64,000 bases of DNA from an uncultured Oscillospiraceae bacterium. GTDB lineage: Bacteria; Bacillota; Clostridia; Oscillospirales; Oscillospiraceae. Shown here one piece after another: positions 34,787 to 43,663 of this stretch. The stretch covers positions 1 through 64,000 of the forward strand of contig CAJUKT010000042.1 in the NCBI GenBank assembly GCA_910587255.1, written 5' to 3'. The notes beneath the pieces are model-generated. The model worked only from the letters and a program-made list of their open reading frames with translations, did no database searches and was not told where the DNA came from. Made by a program: the position numbers and the translations under genes. How positions within the stretch are numbered: position 1 is the first letter of the stretch; each line of letters starts with the position of its first letter.

Positions 34787-34831
34787 CCAACCCGTCCGTC
34801 CGCGCCTCGGTTGCGGGGAAAGGAGCGACTG

Positions 34832-35491
34832 ATGAAAAAGACCGCCGTACTGCTCTATCCGCTGTTCTCCCTTCAGGAGATCGGCACGCTCACCGAGCTG
34901 CTCAAATTTTATGACAGGGAGATTGTCACCTTTTCCGCCGGCCGGGAGCCGGTAAAGAGCGAGGACGGCTTCACCATCCTCCCCGACCGGGAACTGACGG
35001 AGTTTTGCCGGGAGGAGTTCGATTCCCTGGTGCTGCCGGGCATCTGGGAGCCCCTGCCGGTGCTGCTGGACAATCGGATCATCCGCTTCCTGGAGCAGTT
35101 CCGGGGAGACGATGGGCTTCTCATCGCCGCCATCTCCGCCGGGCCGCTGCTGCTGGGCAGGGCGGGGCTGCTGGAGGGACGCCGCTTTACCCACGGCGTA
35201 TTCGAGGAGTTTTTGGACGCCTTCCCCGTAATGCCCCGGGAAAATGCCGTGCGCACCTACCTGGTGGAGGACGGCAGCCTCATCACCGCCTACGGCGGGG
35301 CGTTTCGGGAGTTCGCCGCGGCGGTGGCCCGCAGGCTGGGCATCGACTGTCCCGCCCAGATTTTTAGCCCCATGGAGGGGAAGGACTACGCGGAGGAGGA
35401 CTTCATTTTCCACCTGCCGCCGGAAATTCTGCCGGAGGCCCGGGCCTTTTGGGACAAGTGCCTGGCGGAACAGGCGGGGCAGGACCAGTAA
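34832..35491 (+). CDS. DJ-1/PfpI-family protein with Ser in place of the elbow Cys
   Basis: A 219-aa class I glutamine amidotransferase-like protein. The nucleophile-elbow segment reads AAISAGP with Ser102 where the reactive Cys of the family usually sits; Glu16 (LQEI) is in the position of the helper Glu. It is therefore probably not a glyoxalase or protease of classic DJ-1 type and may be a binding or regulatory protein. The ATG at 34832 is behind AAAGGAG. Confidence 0.8.
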   Translation: MKKTAVLLYPLFSLQEIGTLTELLKFYDREIVTFSAGREPVKSEDGFTILPDRELTEFCREEFDSLVLPGIWEPLPVLLDNRIIRFLEQFRGDDGLLIAAISAGPLLLGRAGLLEGRRFTHGVFEEFLDAFPVMPRENAVRTYLVEDGSLITAYGGAFREFAAAVARRLGIDCPAQIFSPMEGKDYAEEDFIFHLPPEILPEARAFWDKCLAEQAGQDQ

Positions 35492-35503
35492 GGAGATGCG
35501 TAC

Positions 35504-36331
35504 ATGAAAACGATTGCGAAGGTTGGCCTGGGCTGCCTGGGGGTGCTGGGGGCCTGGAGCCTGCTGCTGAAGCCCCGGCGGAACCAGCCGGGCTGGGATA
35601 AGCTGGAGGGGGTGCGCTACGCGCACCGGGGGCTCCATGACCCGGCGGTGGGGGTGCCGGAGAACTCCATGGCGGCCTTCCGCCGGGCGCTGGAGCACGG
35701 CTTTGGCGCGGAGCTGGACGTGCACCTGATGGCGGACGGGGAGCTGGCGGTGATCCACGACAGCAGCCTGAAGCGGGTGTGCGGCGCGGATGTGTACATC
35801 GAAGACCTGACCGCCGCCGACCTGGAGCGCTATCCCCTCATGGGGACGGGGGAGGCCATCCCCCTGTTCCGGGAGGTGCTGGAGCTGTTTGAGGGGAAAA
35901 CGCCCCTGGTCATTGAGCTGAAGGTGGAGCGGGGAAATGCCAACGCCCTGACCGACGCGGTGATGGCGGCGCTGGAGGGGTGGCGCGGGGTCTGCTGTGT
36001 GGAATCCTTCCACCCGGCGGCTCTGCTGCGGCTGAAGGAGCGGTATCCCCAGGTGCTCCGGGGCCAGCTGAGCCAGAACTTTTTGAAGCCCGGGGAGGCC
36101 AACGGCCTGTCCCTGCCGGTGCGGTTCATGCTCACCAACCTGCTTACCACCGCCGCCACCCGGCCTGATTTCATCGCCTATAGCTGCAAGGACCGGGATA
36201 ACGCCAGCCTGCGGCTGATGCGGGCGCTGTACGGCGTCCATGAGGTAGGCTGGACTGTCCGGGACCGGGAGACCATGGAGGCGCTGGACCGGGAGGGTGC
36301 GGCCTCCATTTTCGAGGGGTTTGTGCCCTGA
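35504..36331 (+). CDS. Glycerophosphodiester phosphodiesterase
   Basis: A 275-aa GDPD domain protein with a hydrophobic N-terminal segment (about 5-22) that may anchor it in the membrane. Catalytic motifs are HRG (YAHRGLHDP), ENSMAAF, ELDVHLMADGELAVIHD and VIELK. It hydrolyses glycerophosphodiesters to glycerol-3-phosphate and an alcohol. It follows the DJ-1-like gene by 12 bp behind AAGGAGA. Confidence 0.92.
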   Translation: MKTIAKVGLGCLGVLGAWSLLLKPRRNQPGWDKLEGVRYAHRGLHDPAVGVPENSMAAFRRALEHGFGAELDVHLMADGELAVIHDSSLKRVCGADVYIEDLTAADLERYPLMGTGEAIPLFREVLELFEGKTPLVIELKVERGNANALTDAVMAALEGWRGVCCVESFHPAALLRLKERYPQVLRGQLSQNFLKPGEANGLSLPVRFMLTNLLTTAATRPDFIAYSCKDRDNASLRLMRALYGVHEVGWTVRDRETMEALDREGAASIFEGFVP

Positions 36332-36381
36332 CCTGAAAAATCGGCAGACGGCCCGGCTATGGGCCCAAAGGAGTGTGAGCG

Positions 36382-36555
36382 TTGATCCCATTTTTGAGCG
36401 AGAATTGGGGCACCATTTTGGTGCTGGCTATTGTGCTGGCCGCTGTGGCCATGGTGGCGCGGCGGATGTACAAGGATAGGAAGGCCGGCAGGTCCGGCTG
36501 CGGGTGCGGCTGTTCCGGCTGCCCGTCCAAGGGGACCTGCCGCCTGAAAAAGTGA
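36382..36555 (+). CDS. FeoB-associated Cys-rich membrane protein
   Basis: A 57-aa protein with a TTG start at 36382 behind AAAGGAG. One membrane helix (about residues 10-26) is followed by a basic stretch and a cluster GCGCGCSGC with a further Cys near the end. This matches the small proteins usually found next to feoB in Firmicutes. No feoA or feoB is seen here, so its iron-transport link is family-based only. Confidence 0.8.
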   Translation: MIPFLSENWGTILVLAIVLAAVAMVARRMYKDRKAGRSGCGCGCSGCPSKGTCRLKK

Positions 36556-36591
36556 AGGAACCCCCGGGAGACACGCTCCCGGGGGTTCCTT
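36555..36591 (+). terminator. Hairpin terminator after the Cys-rich gene
   Basis: Perfect 16-bp stem AAGGAACCCCCGGGAG with 36576-36591, 5-nt loop, little T run. It lies directly on the stop codon. Confidence 0.7.
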
Positions 36592-36599
36592 GCGTTCGG

Positions 36600-36619
36600 A
36601 CCGTTTCACGTGAAACGGT
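36600..36619. promoter_or_regulatory. parS-like 20-bp palindrome
   Basis: ACCGTTTCACGTGAAACGGT is a perfect palindrome. Its central 16 bases match the parS consensus at 14 positions, including the whole GTTTCACGTGAAAC core. Confidence 0.7.
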
Positions 36620-36644
36620 TGTTTGTAAAATGCGCACTCAATCC

Positions 36645-36716
36645 GCGCGGCGCGCAGGGGCTGGGCTTTTGTCCTCGCTGCGCTCCAAGCGGCCCTATGC
36701 GCCTAAGCTCACGCTT
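36645..36716. repeat. 72-bp direct repeat, unit 1
   Basis: Matches 36785-36856 at about 70 of 72 positions (offset 140). The core GGCTGGGCTTTT is the reverse complement of the core seen in the 25693/25828 pair. Confidence 0.75.
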
Positions 36717-36784
36717 ATTGCTGTCACGTTCGCTTTGGGCGCATGGCCGGGCAGCTTTCGCTGCGTCTCGGGCAAAACCCGCCT

Positions 36785-36856
36785 GCGCGGCGCGCAGGGG
36801 CTGGGCTTTTGCCCTCGCTGCGCTCCAAGCCGCCCTATGCGCCTAAGCTCACGCTT
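36785..36856. repeat. 72-bp direct repeat, unit 2
   Basis: Second unit; its right end runs into the last codons of the GH13 gene (stop 36849-36851). Confidence 0.75.
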
Positions 36857-38159
36857 CGCATTTCCAGAAAAACACACTATACGGGGGCAGTTCGCTGCCG
36901 CCGCCAAAATCGTGCTCCGCCCCGGTGATGAGATCCACCGCCCGGCCGCATCCGGCGTCAAAGTGGGCCCAGTAGGGCTGGCTGTCGGCGTTCACCGCCA
37001 CCAGCACCCGCTCATGCTCGCTGCGCCGCTGGAACACCGTCTGCTTGTTGGTGAGCACCAGATCCTTGAAATCGCCGAAGCACAGCGCCTCGCTGCCCCG
37101 GTGGGCGCGGGCCATGGCGGCGATGGTATCGGTGAGCCCGTTCCACTCCGGCCCATCGAAGCTGGGCCGCAGGGCGTCGTCCCCCTGGGATTTGTCGCCC
37201 AGGGCGCCCCACTCGCTGCCGTAGTACAGGCAGGGAATGCCGGGCATACCAAACAAAATGCCGTACATCAAGGGCAGATGGGCGGGATTTTGCAGGATGG
37301 AGGCGGCACGGGTTACGTCATGGTTGTCGGCAAAGCAGAACAGGTGCTTGCCCTTGTACAGCGTCCACTGCTCCGGGCCGTACTGCCGCTTGAGGGAGTG
37401 GACGATCTCAAACAGGTTCATGGAGTTCAGCGCGGAGTACAGCCCTTTATAGCACTCGTAGTTGGTGCAGGAATGGAGCATCTCGCCGTTGACCCACTGG
37501 TTATAGTCGCCGTGGAGGGTTTCGCCCACTAGGAAGAACTCCGGCTTGAGGCTGTCGCAGAAGGAGCGCAGGCGGCGCAGAAAGTCCTTGTCCAGGCAGT
37601 AGGCCACGTCCAGCCGCAGCCCGTCGATGCCGAACTCGTCCACCCAGAACTTCACGCAGTCCAGCAGGTAGTCCACCACTGCCGGGTTGCGCAGATTGAG
37701 CTTCACCAGTTCAAAGTGGCCCTCCCAGCCCTCGTACCAGAAGCCGTCGTTATAGTTGGAATTGCCGTCGAAGCTGATGTGGAACCAGTCCTTATAGGGG
37801 GAGTCCCACTTCTTTTCCTGTACGTCCCGGAAGGCCCAGAAGCCCCGGCCCACATGGTTGAACACCCCGTCCAGCACCACTTTGATGCCATGGCTGTGGA
37901 GGGTTTGGCAGACCTGGGCGAAGTCCGCGTTGGAGCCCAGGCGGCAGTCAATTTTGCGATAATCCCGGGTGTCGTAGCCGTGGCGGTCGCTCTCAAAGAT
38001 GGGGGAGAGGTACAGCGCGTCCACCCCCAGCTCCTCCATGTGGCCCGCCCAGCCGGCAATCCTGCCGATGCGACCGGCCTGTACGCCGTCATTATCCCGG
38101 GGGGCTCCACAGAAGCCCAGGGGATAGATTTGATAAAATACGCTTTGCTCCGCCCACAT
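36849..38159 (-). CDS. GH13 alpha-amylase family protein
   Basis: A 436-aa cytoplasmic enzyme (no signal peptide) of the alpha-amylase family. Motifs are DGVFNHVGRGF (region I), GLRLDVAY with the nucleophile Asp (II), LVGETLHG with the acid Glu (III) and FADNHDVTR (IV). It probably acts on maltodextrins or branched oligosaccharides released from glycogen or starch. The ATG at 38159 is preferred to a GTG at 38168 because of the AAGGGAA spacing. The last codons lie in a repeat unit. Confidence 0.9.
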   Translation of the reverse strand: MWAEQSVFYQIYPLGFCGAPRDNDGVQAGRIGRIAGWAGHMEELGVDALYLSPIFESDRHGYDTRDYRKIDCRLGSNADFAQVCQTLHSHGIKVVLDGVFNHVGRGFWAFRDVQEKKWDSPYKDWFHISFDGNSNYNDGFWYEGWEGHFELVKLNLRNPAVVDYLLDCVKFWVDEFGIDGLRLDVAYCLDKDFLRRLRSFCDSLKPEFFLVGETLHGDYNQWVNGEMLHSCTNYECYKGLYSALNSMNLFEIVHSLKRQYGPEQWTLYKGKHLFCFADNHDVTRAASILQNPAHLPLMYGILFGMPGIPCLYYGSEWGALGDKSQGDDALRPSFDGPEWNGLTDTIAAMARAHRGSEALCFGDFKDLVLTNKQTVFQRRSEHERVLVAVNADSQPYWAHFDAGCGRAVDLITGAEHDFGGGSELPPYSVFFWKCEA

Positions 38160-38243
38160 GGGCGTCACTTCCCTTCTGAGTGTACTTCATGGCGGCCAAG
38201 GCCGTGAGACCACAGTATACCAGAAAACGCCGGGAAAAGCAAG

Positions 38244-38822
38244 CTATCCCCTTTGACAGTCCATCCGGCCCAGTAAAGCGCGCATCTGGGCGGTGTCCCG
38301 GCGCTGCCGGGCTGCGATGGCGCGCAGCAGGGGCACCAGCTCGGTGGCCACGTCGTATTTCAGGGCGGTGTCCGCCATGCGCGCGGCCCCCTGGCAGTGG
38401 GGGAGCATCTGGCGCAGGAATACGGCGGCAAGCCGGTTGTTTTCCGGGGAAACGCCCATTTTTGTATACATATCCCGGCAGATGAGATCCATCCGCCGCT
38501 GGTACAGCCGGAGGTCCATCCGGGCGTTGCTGAGCTGGGCGCAGGCGGGCAGGATGGCCTCCAGCTGCTTGATCCCCTGGGCGCAATCCTCGGCCATGCG
38601 CTGGGCCAGGCGGCGGACAGGCTTGTTGTCGGTGAAGCGCAGCACGTTGCTGGACATCTTGACCGCCGCCCGGTGGTGGGGGATCATCTGGACGGCAAAA
38701 TTGTGGGAGATGCTCTGGGTGAGCCCGGCAGCGGTCATGCCCTGGATCATGCCGTCCAGGGTCTGGTAAAAGCAGCATAAGTAGGTTTTGGCGTCCTGGC
38801 TGAGCAGGCAGGTGTTTTTCAT
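38244..38822 (-). CDS. DUF305-like helical protein
   Basis: A 192-aa all-helical protein with two related motifs, MIPHHRAAVKMSSN (about 46-59) and MLPHCQGAARMADT (about 138-151). The HH motif followed by a helix is typical of DUF305, a ferritin-like family often linked to metals. No metal site can be proven. The start has GGAGGGCAAATCC upstream. It is a lone gene between the GH13 and MATE genes. Confidence 0.75.
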   Translation of the reverse strand: MKNTCLLSQDAKTYLCCFYQTLDGMIQGMTAAGLTQSISHNFAVQMIPHHRAAVKMSSNVLRFTDNKPVRRLAQRMAEDCAQGIKQLEAILPACAQLSNARMDLRLYQRRMDLICRDMYTKMGVSPENNRLAAVFLRQMLPHCQGAARMADTALKYDVATELVPLLRAIAARQRRDTAQMRALLGRMDCQRG

Positions 38823-38872
38823 GGATTTGCCCTCCTTTGCCCTATTCTATGAGGGGAAAGGGGGAAACGTTC

Positions 38873-38900
38873 AAAAAAGCGGCGGCCATAAGGCCGCCGC
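38873..38900 (-). terminator. Terminator of the MATE gene
   Basis: Read on the minus strand, GCGGCGGCC pairs with GGCCGCCGC across a 4-nt loop and is followed by six T. Confidence 0.85.
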
Positions 38901-38905
38901 CTGGC

Positions 38906-40285
38906 TCAGCGCTGCTCCCTGCCGATGTCAAAGGCGTGGAGCCAGTCCGATTTGAGCAGAAACAGCAAAAACACCACCGAGCTCAAAAACCACGTGAGGG
39001 GGTAGGCCCAGGAGATGGTGGAGAACACGGGGAATACCTGGGTGGCCAGGGTGACGTAGGTGACCCGGACGCAGCACCAGAAGGCCAGCATGGTGACCAT
39101 GGGGACAAAGGACTTGCCGCATCCCCGCAGCACCCCGGCGGCGCAGTGGGAGAAGGCCAGCAGGAAAAAGAATGGGGCCACCACCCGGGCTTGGATGGCG
39201 CCGAACTGGATGGCCTCCGGCTCGTCCACGAAAAAGCGCAGGGCGGGCGGGGCGGCGAAAAGGAACACCACCCCGATCAGCTCTGCCAACACCACCCCGG
39301 AGAGGATGCCGAACACGGCGCCCTTTTTGGCCCGGTCATACTGCCGCGCCCCCAGGTTCTGGCTGACAAAGGTGGGCAGGGACATGGACATGGCCATGAT
39401 GGGCAGAAACACCAGCCCCTCGATTTTGGCGTAGGCCCCGTGACCGGACATGGCGTATTCACCGAAGGCGTTGATATTGCTTTGCACTACCAGGTTGCCG
39501 ATGCTGATGACGGCGTTCTGCACGCCGGTGGGCAGGCCCTGGCGCACCACCTGGGAAAGGATGTCGGGATAGACCCGCAGCTTGCGGAAATCAAGCCGGG
39601 TGTAGTCCTTCAGGCGGCACATCCGCCACAGGCACAGGAGAAAGCTGATGCCCTGGGTGAGCACGGTGGCAATGGCGGCCCCCGCCACCCCCCAGTGGAA
39701 CACCGCCACAAACAGGAGATCCAGCGCCATGTTCAGCGCGGAGGAGATGATGAGGTAGTACAGCGGGTGGAGGCTGTCCCCCAGCGAGCGCATGATGGCC
39801 ATACAGATATTATAGAGGATGACGGTGAACACGCCGCCGAAATAGATGCGGAAATAGGTCAGGGAGTAGGGCAGCACCGATTCCGGGGTGTTCATGACCA
39901 GCAGCAGGCGGGGCACCAGCAGCAGCCCCACTACCGTGGAGAGCACCGAGGCGATGACGCCGAACAGGAAGTTGGTGTGGATGGCCCGGATCACATTTTC
40001 CTCGTCCTTGGCGCCGTAATACCGGGAGATGACCACGCCGCCGCCGATGGCGATGCCGTTGAAAAAGCCGATGACCAGAAAGGTGAGGCTGCCGCCGGAG
40101 CTGACGGCGGCAAAGGCCCCGTTGTCGGCGAAATTGCCCAGCACCCAGGCATCGGCCAGATTGTAGAGCTGCTGGAGCAGCTGCCCCAAAAACAGGGGGA
40201 GGGCAAAGGAGAGGATACCCTGGACGATGGGGCCCTCGGTCAGCGACGGATTTTGGGCTCCCAGGCGGCCCTTGAACAATGCCAT
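38906..40285 (-). CDS. MATE-family efflux transporter
   Basis: A 459-aa protein with 12 predicted helices and the MATE start ILSFALPLFLGQLLQQLYNLADAWVLGNF. The second half repeats the fold (VRQGLPTGVQNAVISIGNLVVQSNIN). Family members export cationic drugs or metabolites against H+ or Na+. The ATG at 40285 is chosen over 40294 because GAGGAA lies nine bases upstream. Confidence 0.92.
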   Translation of the reverse strand: MALFKGRLGAQNPSLTEGPIVQGILSFALPLFLGQLLQQLYNLADAWVLGNFADNGAFAAVSSGGSLTFLVIGFFNGIAIGGGVVISRYYGAKDEENVIRAIHTNFLFGVIASVLSTVVGLLLVPRLLLVMNTPESVLPYSLTYFRIYFGGVFTVILYNICMAIMRSLGDSLHPLYYLIISSALNMALDLLFVAVFHWGVAGAAIATVLTQGISFLLCLWRMCRLKDYTRLDFRKLRVYPDILSQVVRQGLPTGVQNAVISIGNLVVQSNINAFGEYAMSGHGAYAKIEGLVFLPIMAMSMSLPTFVSQNLGARQYDRAKKGAVFGILSGVVLAELIGVVFLFAAPPALRFFVDEPEAIQFGAIQARVVAPFFFLLAFSHCAAGVLRGCGKSFVPMVTMLAFWCCVRVTYVTLATQVFPVFSTISWAYPLTWFLSSVVFLLFLLKSDWLHAFDIGREQR

Positions 40286-40427
40286 GATTTTCATTCCTCG
40301 CTTTTACTGTGGTGTGGCGCATGTAAATCATAGCATAGCACAGGGATATCCCGCCGTCAAGAGCGCGCCGGAGAAAAAACGCGAAAAATGCCTGTCCCCG
40401 GCGGAAAGCCGGGGACAGGCGGGGGGA

Positions 40428-42488
40428 TCAGCGGACAATTTTGTAATAGGTCCGGGCGGTGAGGGAGTATACCGCGGCGTATACGGCCAGAAAGGCCAGC
40501 AGCGTCCCCCCGGTGCACAGAACCACCGTCATCACGTTCCGCACCCCGAACATGGTGAGCATACGGGCCACCAGGTTGAAGTCGAACAGGATGTGGACGG
40601 CGGCCACCGCGATGGGTAGGCAGAACACCAGCAGCACCTGGCTGCGGATGGAGGATTTTACCTCCCGCTGGCTCAGGCCCACCTTGCGCATGATCTCGAA
40701 GCGGCCCTGGTCCTCGTAGCCCTCGGACACCTGCTTGTAGTAGATGATGAGCACCGTGGCCATCAGGAACACGACACCCAGGATGATGCCCAGGAACAGG
40801 AAGCCTCCGGCCATGGCGTAGCCGTCCACCGCCATCTCGGCCCGGCTGTCTGTACGCCAGTAGGCCCAGGCGCCGGTGCCGTCGTAGAAGTTCTCGTGCA
40901 TGGAGGCGTCGCTCCAGGCGTCCATGAGGGCCAGCTCCTGATCGTTGGTGCAGTCCAGGTCCACCAGGAGGACGGCGGCCAGTTCGGCGGCGGAATGTTC
41001 CAAAGCGGCCTGCTGGAGGGCCCAGAGATCCATGAGGGCGGCCCTGTCCGGCAGCACCAGGCACAGCGTCTCAAACATGTCGAAGGTGGTATTGAAGTAT
41101 TCCACAGCGGGCAGGGTTTCCGCCACGGTGAGGCTTTGGGGCTGTCCAATCTCATGCCCCTCGCTGATGCTGATGCCCTGGAAGGCCAGTTCAGGGCCAA
41201 AGCCGGGGGGAAGCTGGCCGCACACGGCAGCCTCTCCCGGCTGGAGAGTGGGGGCGGCGCTGCCGGTAAGGGCGGCATAGCCCTGCGCCGTCAGCAGGTA
41301 GACGGCCCGGCGGTCATTGCTGGGGCCGTTCCGGCCCACCTCCAGGCGGCGGGCATCCGAATTGACAAAGGCGTTGAAATGCAGGTATTCCGCGGCCTCC
41401 AGCCCGGTGACGGGGACATTGTGCTCCGCCGCAAAGCGCTCCACCAGGGCCTGCGCGCCCGCCAAGTCCAGCTCCTGCCCGGCGGCGGGGTCATAGCGGA
41501 CATCCATGGTCAGGCTGGCGGGGTATTGGGCGGCGATGATCTCCCCCTGTCCCAGGTAGAGGGCCAAAGTGCCCGAGATCATCACCATCACCATGGTGGA
41601 CAAAATGCAGATGTTGGCCAGCCCCACCGCGTTGCGCTTCATGCGGTAGAGCATCCCAGACACGCCTATGAAGTGGCCGGTCTGGTAGTAAAAAGCCTTG
41701 TTTTTTCGCAGTATTTTCAGCAGGGCGATGCTCCCGGCGGTGAACAGGCAGTAGGTGCCGATGATGACCAGGATCACCGCCAGGAAGTAAAAGGCCATGG
41801 CCAGGGCGGGGTCCTTGGTGGTGACGGCGATGAAGTAGCCGGCGCCCAGGCACAGCGCCCCCACAGCGGCCAGCAGCCAGCGGGTGCGGGGCTCACGCTC
41901 GCCCACGCTTCCGCCATGAAGCAGCTCGATGGGATTGGACACCCGCACCCGGAGCAGGTTGAGCGCCAGGGCCAGGGCCAGCAGCACGCCGAAAAAGGCC
42001 GCCGTCTGGATCATGGCGGGCAGGGAGAGGGAGGAGTGGAAGGGGATGGAGAATTGCAGCAGGGCGGCCAGCGCGGCGGTGGACAGCTTGTGGAGGGCCA
42101 CGCCCAGGGCCAGCCCGCCCCCGACGCCCAGAATGGCGGTGTACAGGCTCTCCCAGCACTGGATGAGGGCGATGTTCCCCTTGCCCATGCCCAGGATGTT
42201 GTAGAGGCCCAGCTCTTTTTTTCGCTGCTTCATCAAAAAGCTATTGATGTACAGCAGCAGAACGGCGGACAGGATGCCCGCCACGAACATGCCGATCTGC
42301 ATCATCACCATCACATAGGCGAAGCCCCGCATGTTCAGCACGCCGGGGTCGGCGCACAGGGCGGACATGACGTAAAAGGCGGCGGTGAGCCCTGCCAGGG
42401 CCAGCAGGTAAGGGACAAAGAACCGGCGGTTCTGGCGCATCCCCTGGGCGGCCAGCCTGGGATACAGTCCGTTACGCAAGGCGCTCAC
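40428..42488 (-). CDS. BceB-like ABC exporter permease
   Basis: A 686-aa FtsX-type permease with about ten membrane helices and a large extracellular domain between helices 7 and 8 (about residues 320-540). This is the architecture of bacitracin-type peptide sensor/export permeases. The GTG start overlaps the ATPase gene by 17 bp. No two-component system of the BceRS type is adjacent, so its control is not visible here. Confidence 0.87.
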   Translation of the reverse strand: MSALRNGLYPRLAAQGMRQNRRFFVPYLLALAGLTAAFYVMSALCADPGVLNMRGFAYVMVMMQIGMFVAGILSAVLLLYINSFLMKQRKKELGLYNILGMGKGNIALIQCWESLYTAILGVGGGLALGVALHKLSTAALAALLQFSIPFHSSLSLPAMIQTAAFFGVLLALALALNLLRVRVSNPIELLHGGSVGEREPRTRWLLAAVGALCLGAGYFIAVTTKDPALAMAFYFLAVILVIIGTYCLFTAGSIALLKILRKNKAFYYQTGHFIGVSGMLYRMKRNAVGLANICILSTMVMVMISGTLALYLGQGEIIAAQYPASLTMDVRYDPAAGQELDLAGAQALVERFAAEHNVPVTGLEAAEYLHFNAFVNSDARRLEVGRNGPSNDRRAVYLLTAQGYAALTGSAAPTLQPGEAAVCGQLPPGFGPELAFQGISISEGHEIGQPQSLTVAETLPAVEYFNTTFDMFETLCLVLPDRAALMDLWALQQAALEHSAAELAAVLLVDLDCTNDQELALMDAWSDASMHENFYDGTGAWAYWRTDSRAEMAVDGYAMAGGFLFLGIILGVVFLMATVLIIYYKQVSEGYEDQGRFEIMRKVGLSQREVKSSIRSQVLLVFCLPIAVAAVHILFDFNLVARMLTMFGVRNVMTVVLCTGGTLLAFLAVYAAVYSLTARTYYKIVR

Positions 42489-43239
42489 CCCCGTCGGTCA
42501 GCCGGGTGAGGGTGTCGGTGATGAGACGGTACATCTGGCCGTCGGTGCGGCCCTCTCGGTAGATCTGGTGGTATACCCGGCCGTCCCGGATGAACAGCAC
42601 CCGGCCCGCCCGGCTGGCGGCGGCGGTGGAGTGGGTGACCATGAGCACCGTCTGTCCCCCGGCGTTGATTTTGGTGAACAAATCCATGAGGCCGTCCGCC
42701 GCCCGGGAGTCCAGCGCGCCGGTGGGCTCGTCGGCCAGCACGAGCTGGGGCTGGGTGATGAGGGCCCGGGCCACGGCGCACCGCTGCTTCTGTCCGCCGG
42801 ACACCTCGTAGGGATATTTGTTCAACAGCTTCTCAATGCCCAGGACCTGGGCCAGGGGGGTGAGCCGGCGGTTCATCTCCGGGTACTTTTTCCCCGCCAG
42901 CACCAGGGGGAGGAGAATATTATCCCGCAGGGAAAAGGTATCCAGCAAATTGAAGTCCTGGAACACAAAGCCCAGGTTGTCCCGGCGGAAGGCGGCCAGC
43001 GCCTTTTCCTTCACGGCGGTGAGATCCCGTCCGGCCAGCAGCACCGACCCGGCGGTGGGCCTATCCAGCGCCGCCAGGATGTTTAGCAGGGTGGTCTTGC
43101 CAGAGCCGGACTCGCCCATGATGGCCACGTACTCGCCCTCGTCCACGGTGAAGGACACGTCGGCCAGGGCGGTCACCTTTTGGCCGCCGAAGCGGGTGGA
43201 ATAGATTTTTTTCACATGACTGACTTCTAGAATTGACAT
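42472..43239 (-). CDS. BceA-like ABC transporter ATP-binding protein
   Basis: A 255-aa ATPase of the MacB/LolD/BceA group. Walker A is GESGSGKTTLL, the signature VSGGQKQRCAVARAL, and Walker B VLADEPTGALDS. The ATG at 43239 has AGGAGG upstream. It forms a two-gene operon with the permease and probably confers peptide-antibiotic resistance or exports a peptide, by family analogy. Confidence 0.92.
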   Translation of the reverse strand: MSILEVSHVKKIYSTRFGGQKVTALADVSFTVDEGEYVAIMGESGSGKTTLLNILAALDRPTAGSVLLAGRDLTAVKEKALAAFRRDNLGFVFQDFNLLDTFSLRDNILLPLVLAGKKYPEMNRRLTPLAQVLGIEKLLNKYPYEVSGGQKQRCAVARALITQPQLVLADEPTGALDSRAADGLMDLFTKINAGGQTVLMVTHSTAAASRAGRVLFIRDGRVYHQIYREGRTDGQMYRLITDTLTRLTDGGERLA

Positions 43240-43384
43240 GATTGATTACCTCCTGAGAGATTAGGCGCTGTTTGAGCATGGACGATGTGCCCATATGCTG
43301 GAAATTTTCAAACGAGCCCTAGAGCTTTGCGGGGCGTACAGGGCAGCCCGCGGCTGGAACTGTACTAGCTGTCTTGGTACGGAT

Positions 43385-43412
43385 AGTATACAGGAAAAGG
43401 GTTAAGAAGCAA
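43385..43412 (-). promoter_or_regulatory. Possible promoter of the BceAB-like operon
   Basis: On the minus strand TTGCTT (43412-43407), 16 bases, TATACT (43390-43385). The leader to the ATPase gene is about 140 nt. Confidence 0.5.
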
Positions 43413-43439
43413 GCGGGGAAATTTAAAAGATTTCTTTAA

Positions 43440-43586
43440 GAAGCTGTACCAATCGCCGAAGTATTTAGATTCGCGAGTCAAAAGGCGAAAAATCGCGGGA
43501 ATACTTTGTGTATTTCAAGATTTTTCAACGCGGCCGGCGGCAATTTGGGCCGCAAAGCTGGGTGCTGAGGCTATTGGTACAGCTTC
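43440..43586. mobile_element. MITE family A, 147 bp, copy 5
   Basis: Same ends as the other copies (GAAGCTGTACCAATCGCC, then GGCTATTGGTACAGCTTC) with TAA on both sides. It has lost 13 bp from the left internal arm (AATTGCCGGTGGC), so the inner hairpin is shortened. Confidence 0.85.
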
Positions 43587-43629
43587 TAAGGCGCGGGGGG
43601 ACAGACCGGGCGTTTTTTATCCGCGCCCC

Positions 43630-43657
43630 TTGACAAGCGGTGAGAATATGATAGAAT
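43630..43657 (+). promoter_or_regulatory. Promoter of the alaS T-box leader
   Basis: TTGACA at 43630-43635, 16-base spacer, TAGAAT at 43652-43657. Confidence 0.7.
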
Positions 43658-43663
43658 GGGTTG

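Noticed and set aside
38837..42509. Two long plus-strand frames (38837-40333 and 40896-42509)
   Set aside because: Antisense to the MATE and BceB-like genes, both well supported by membrane topology and motifs.
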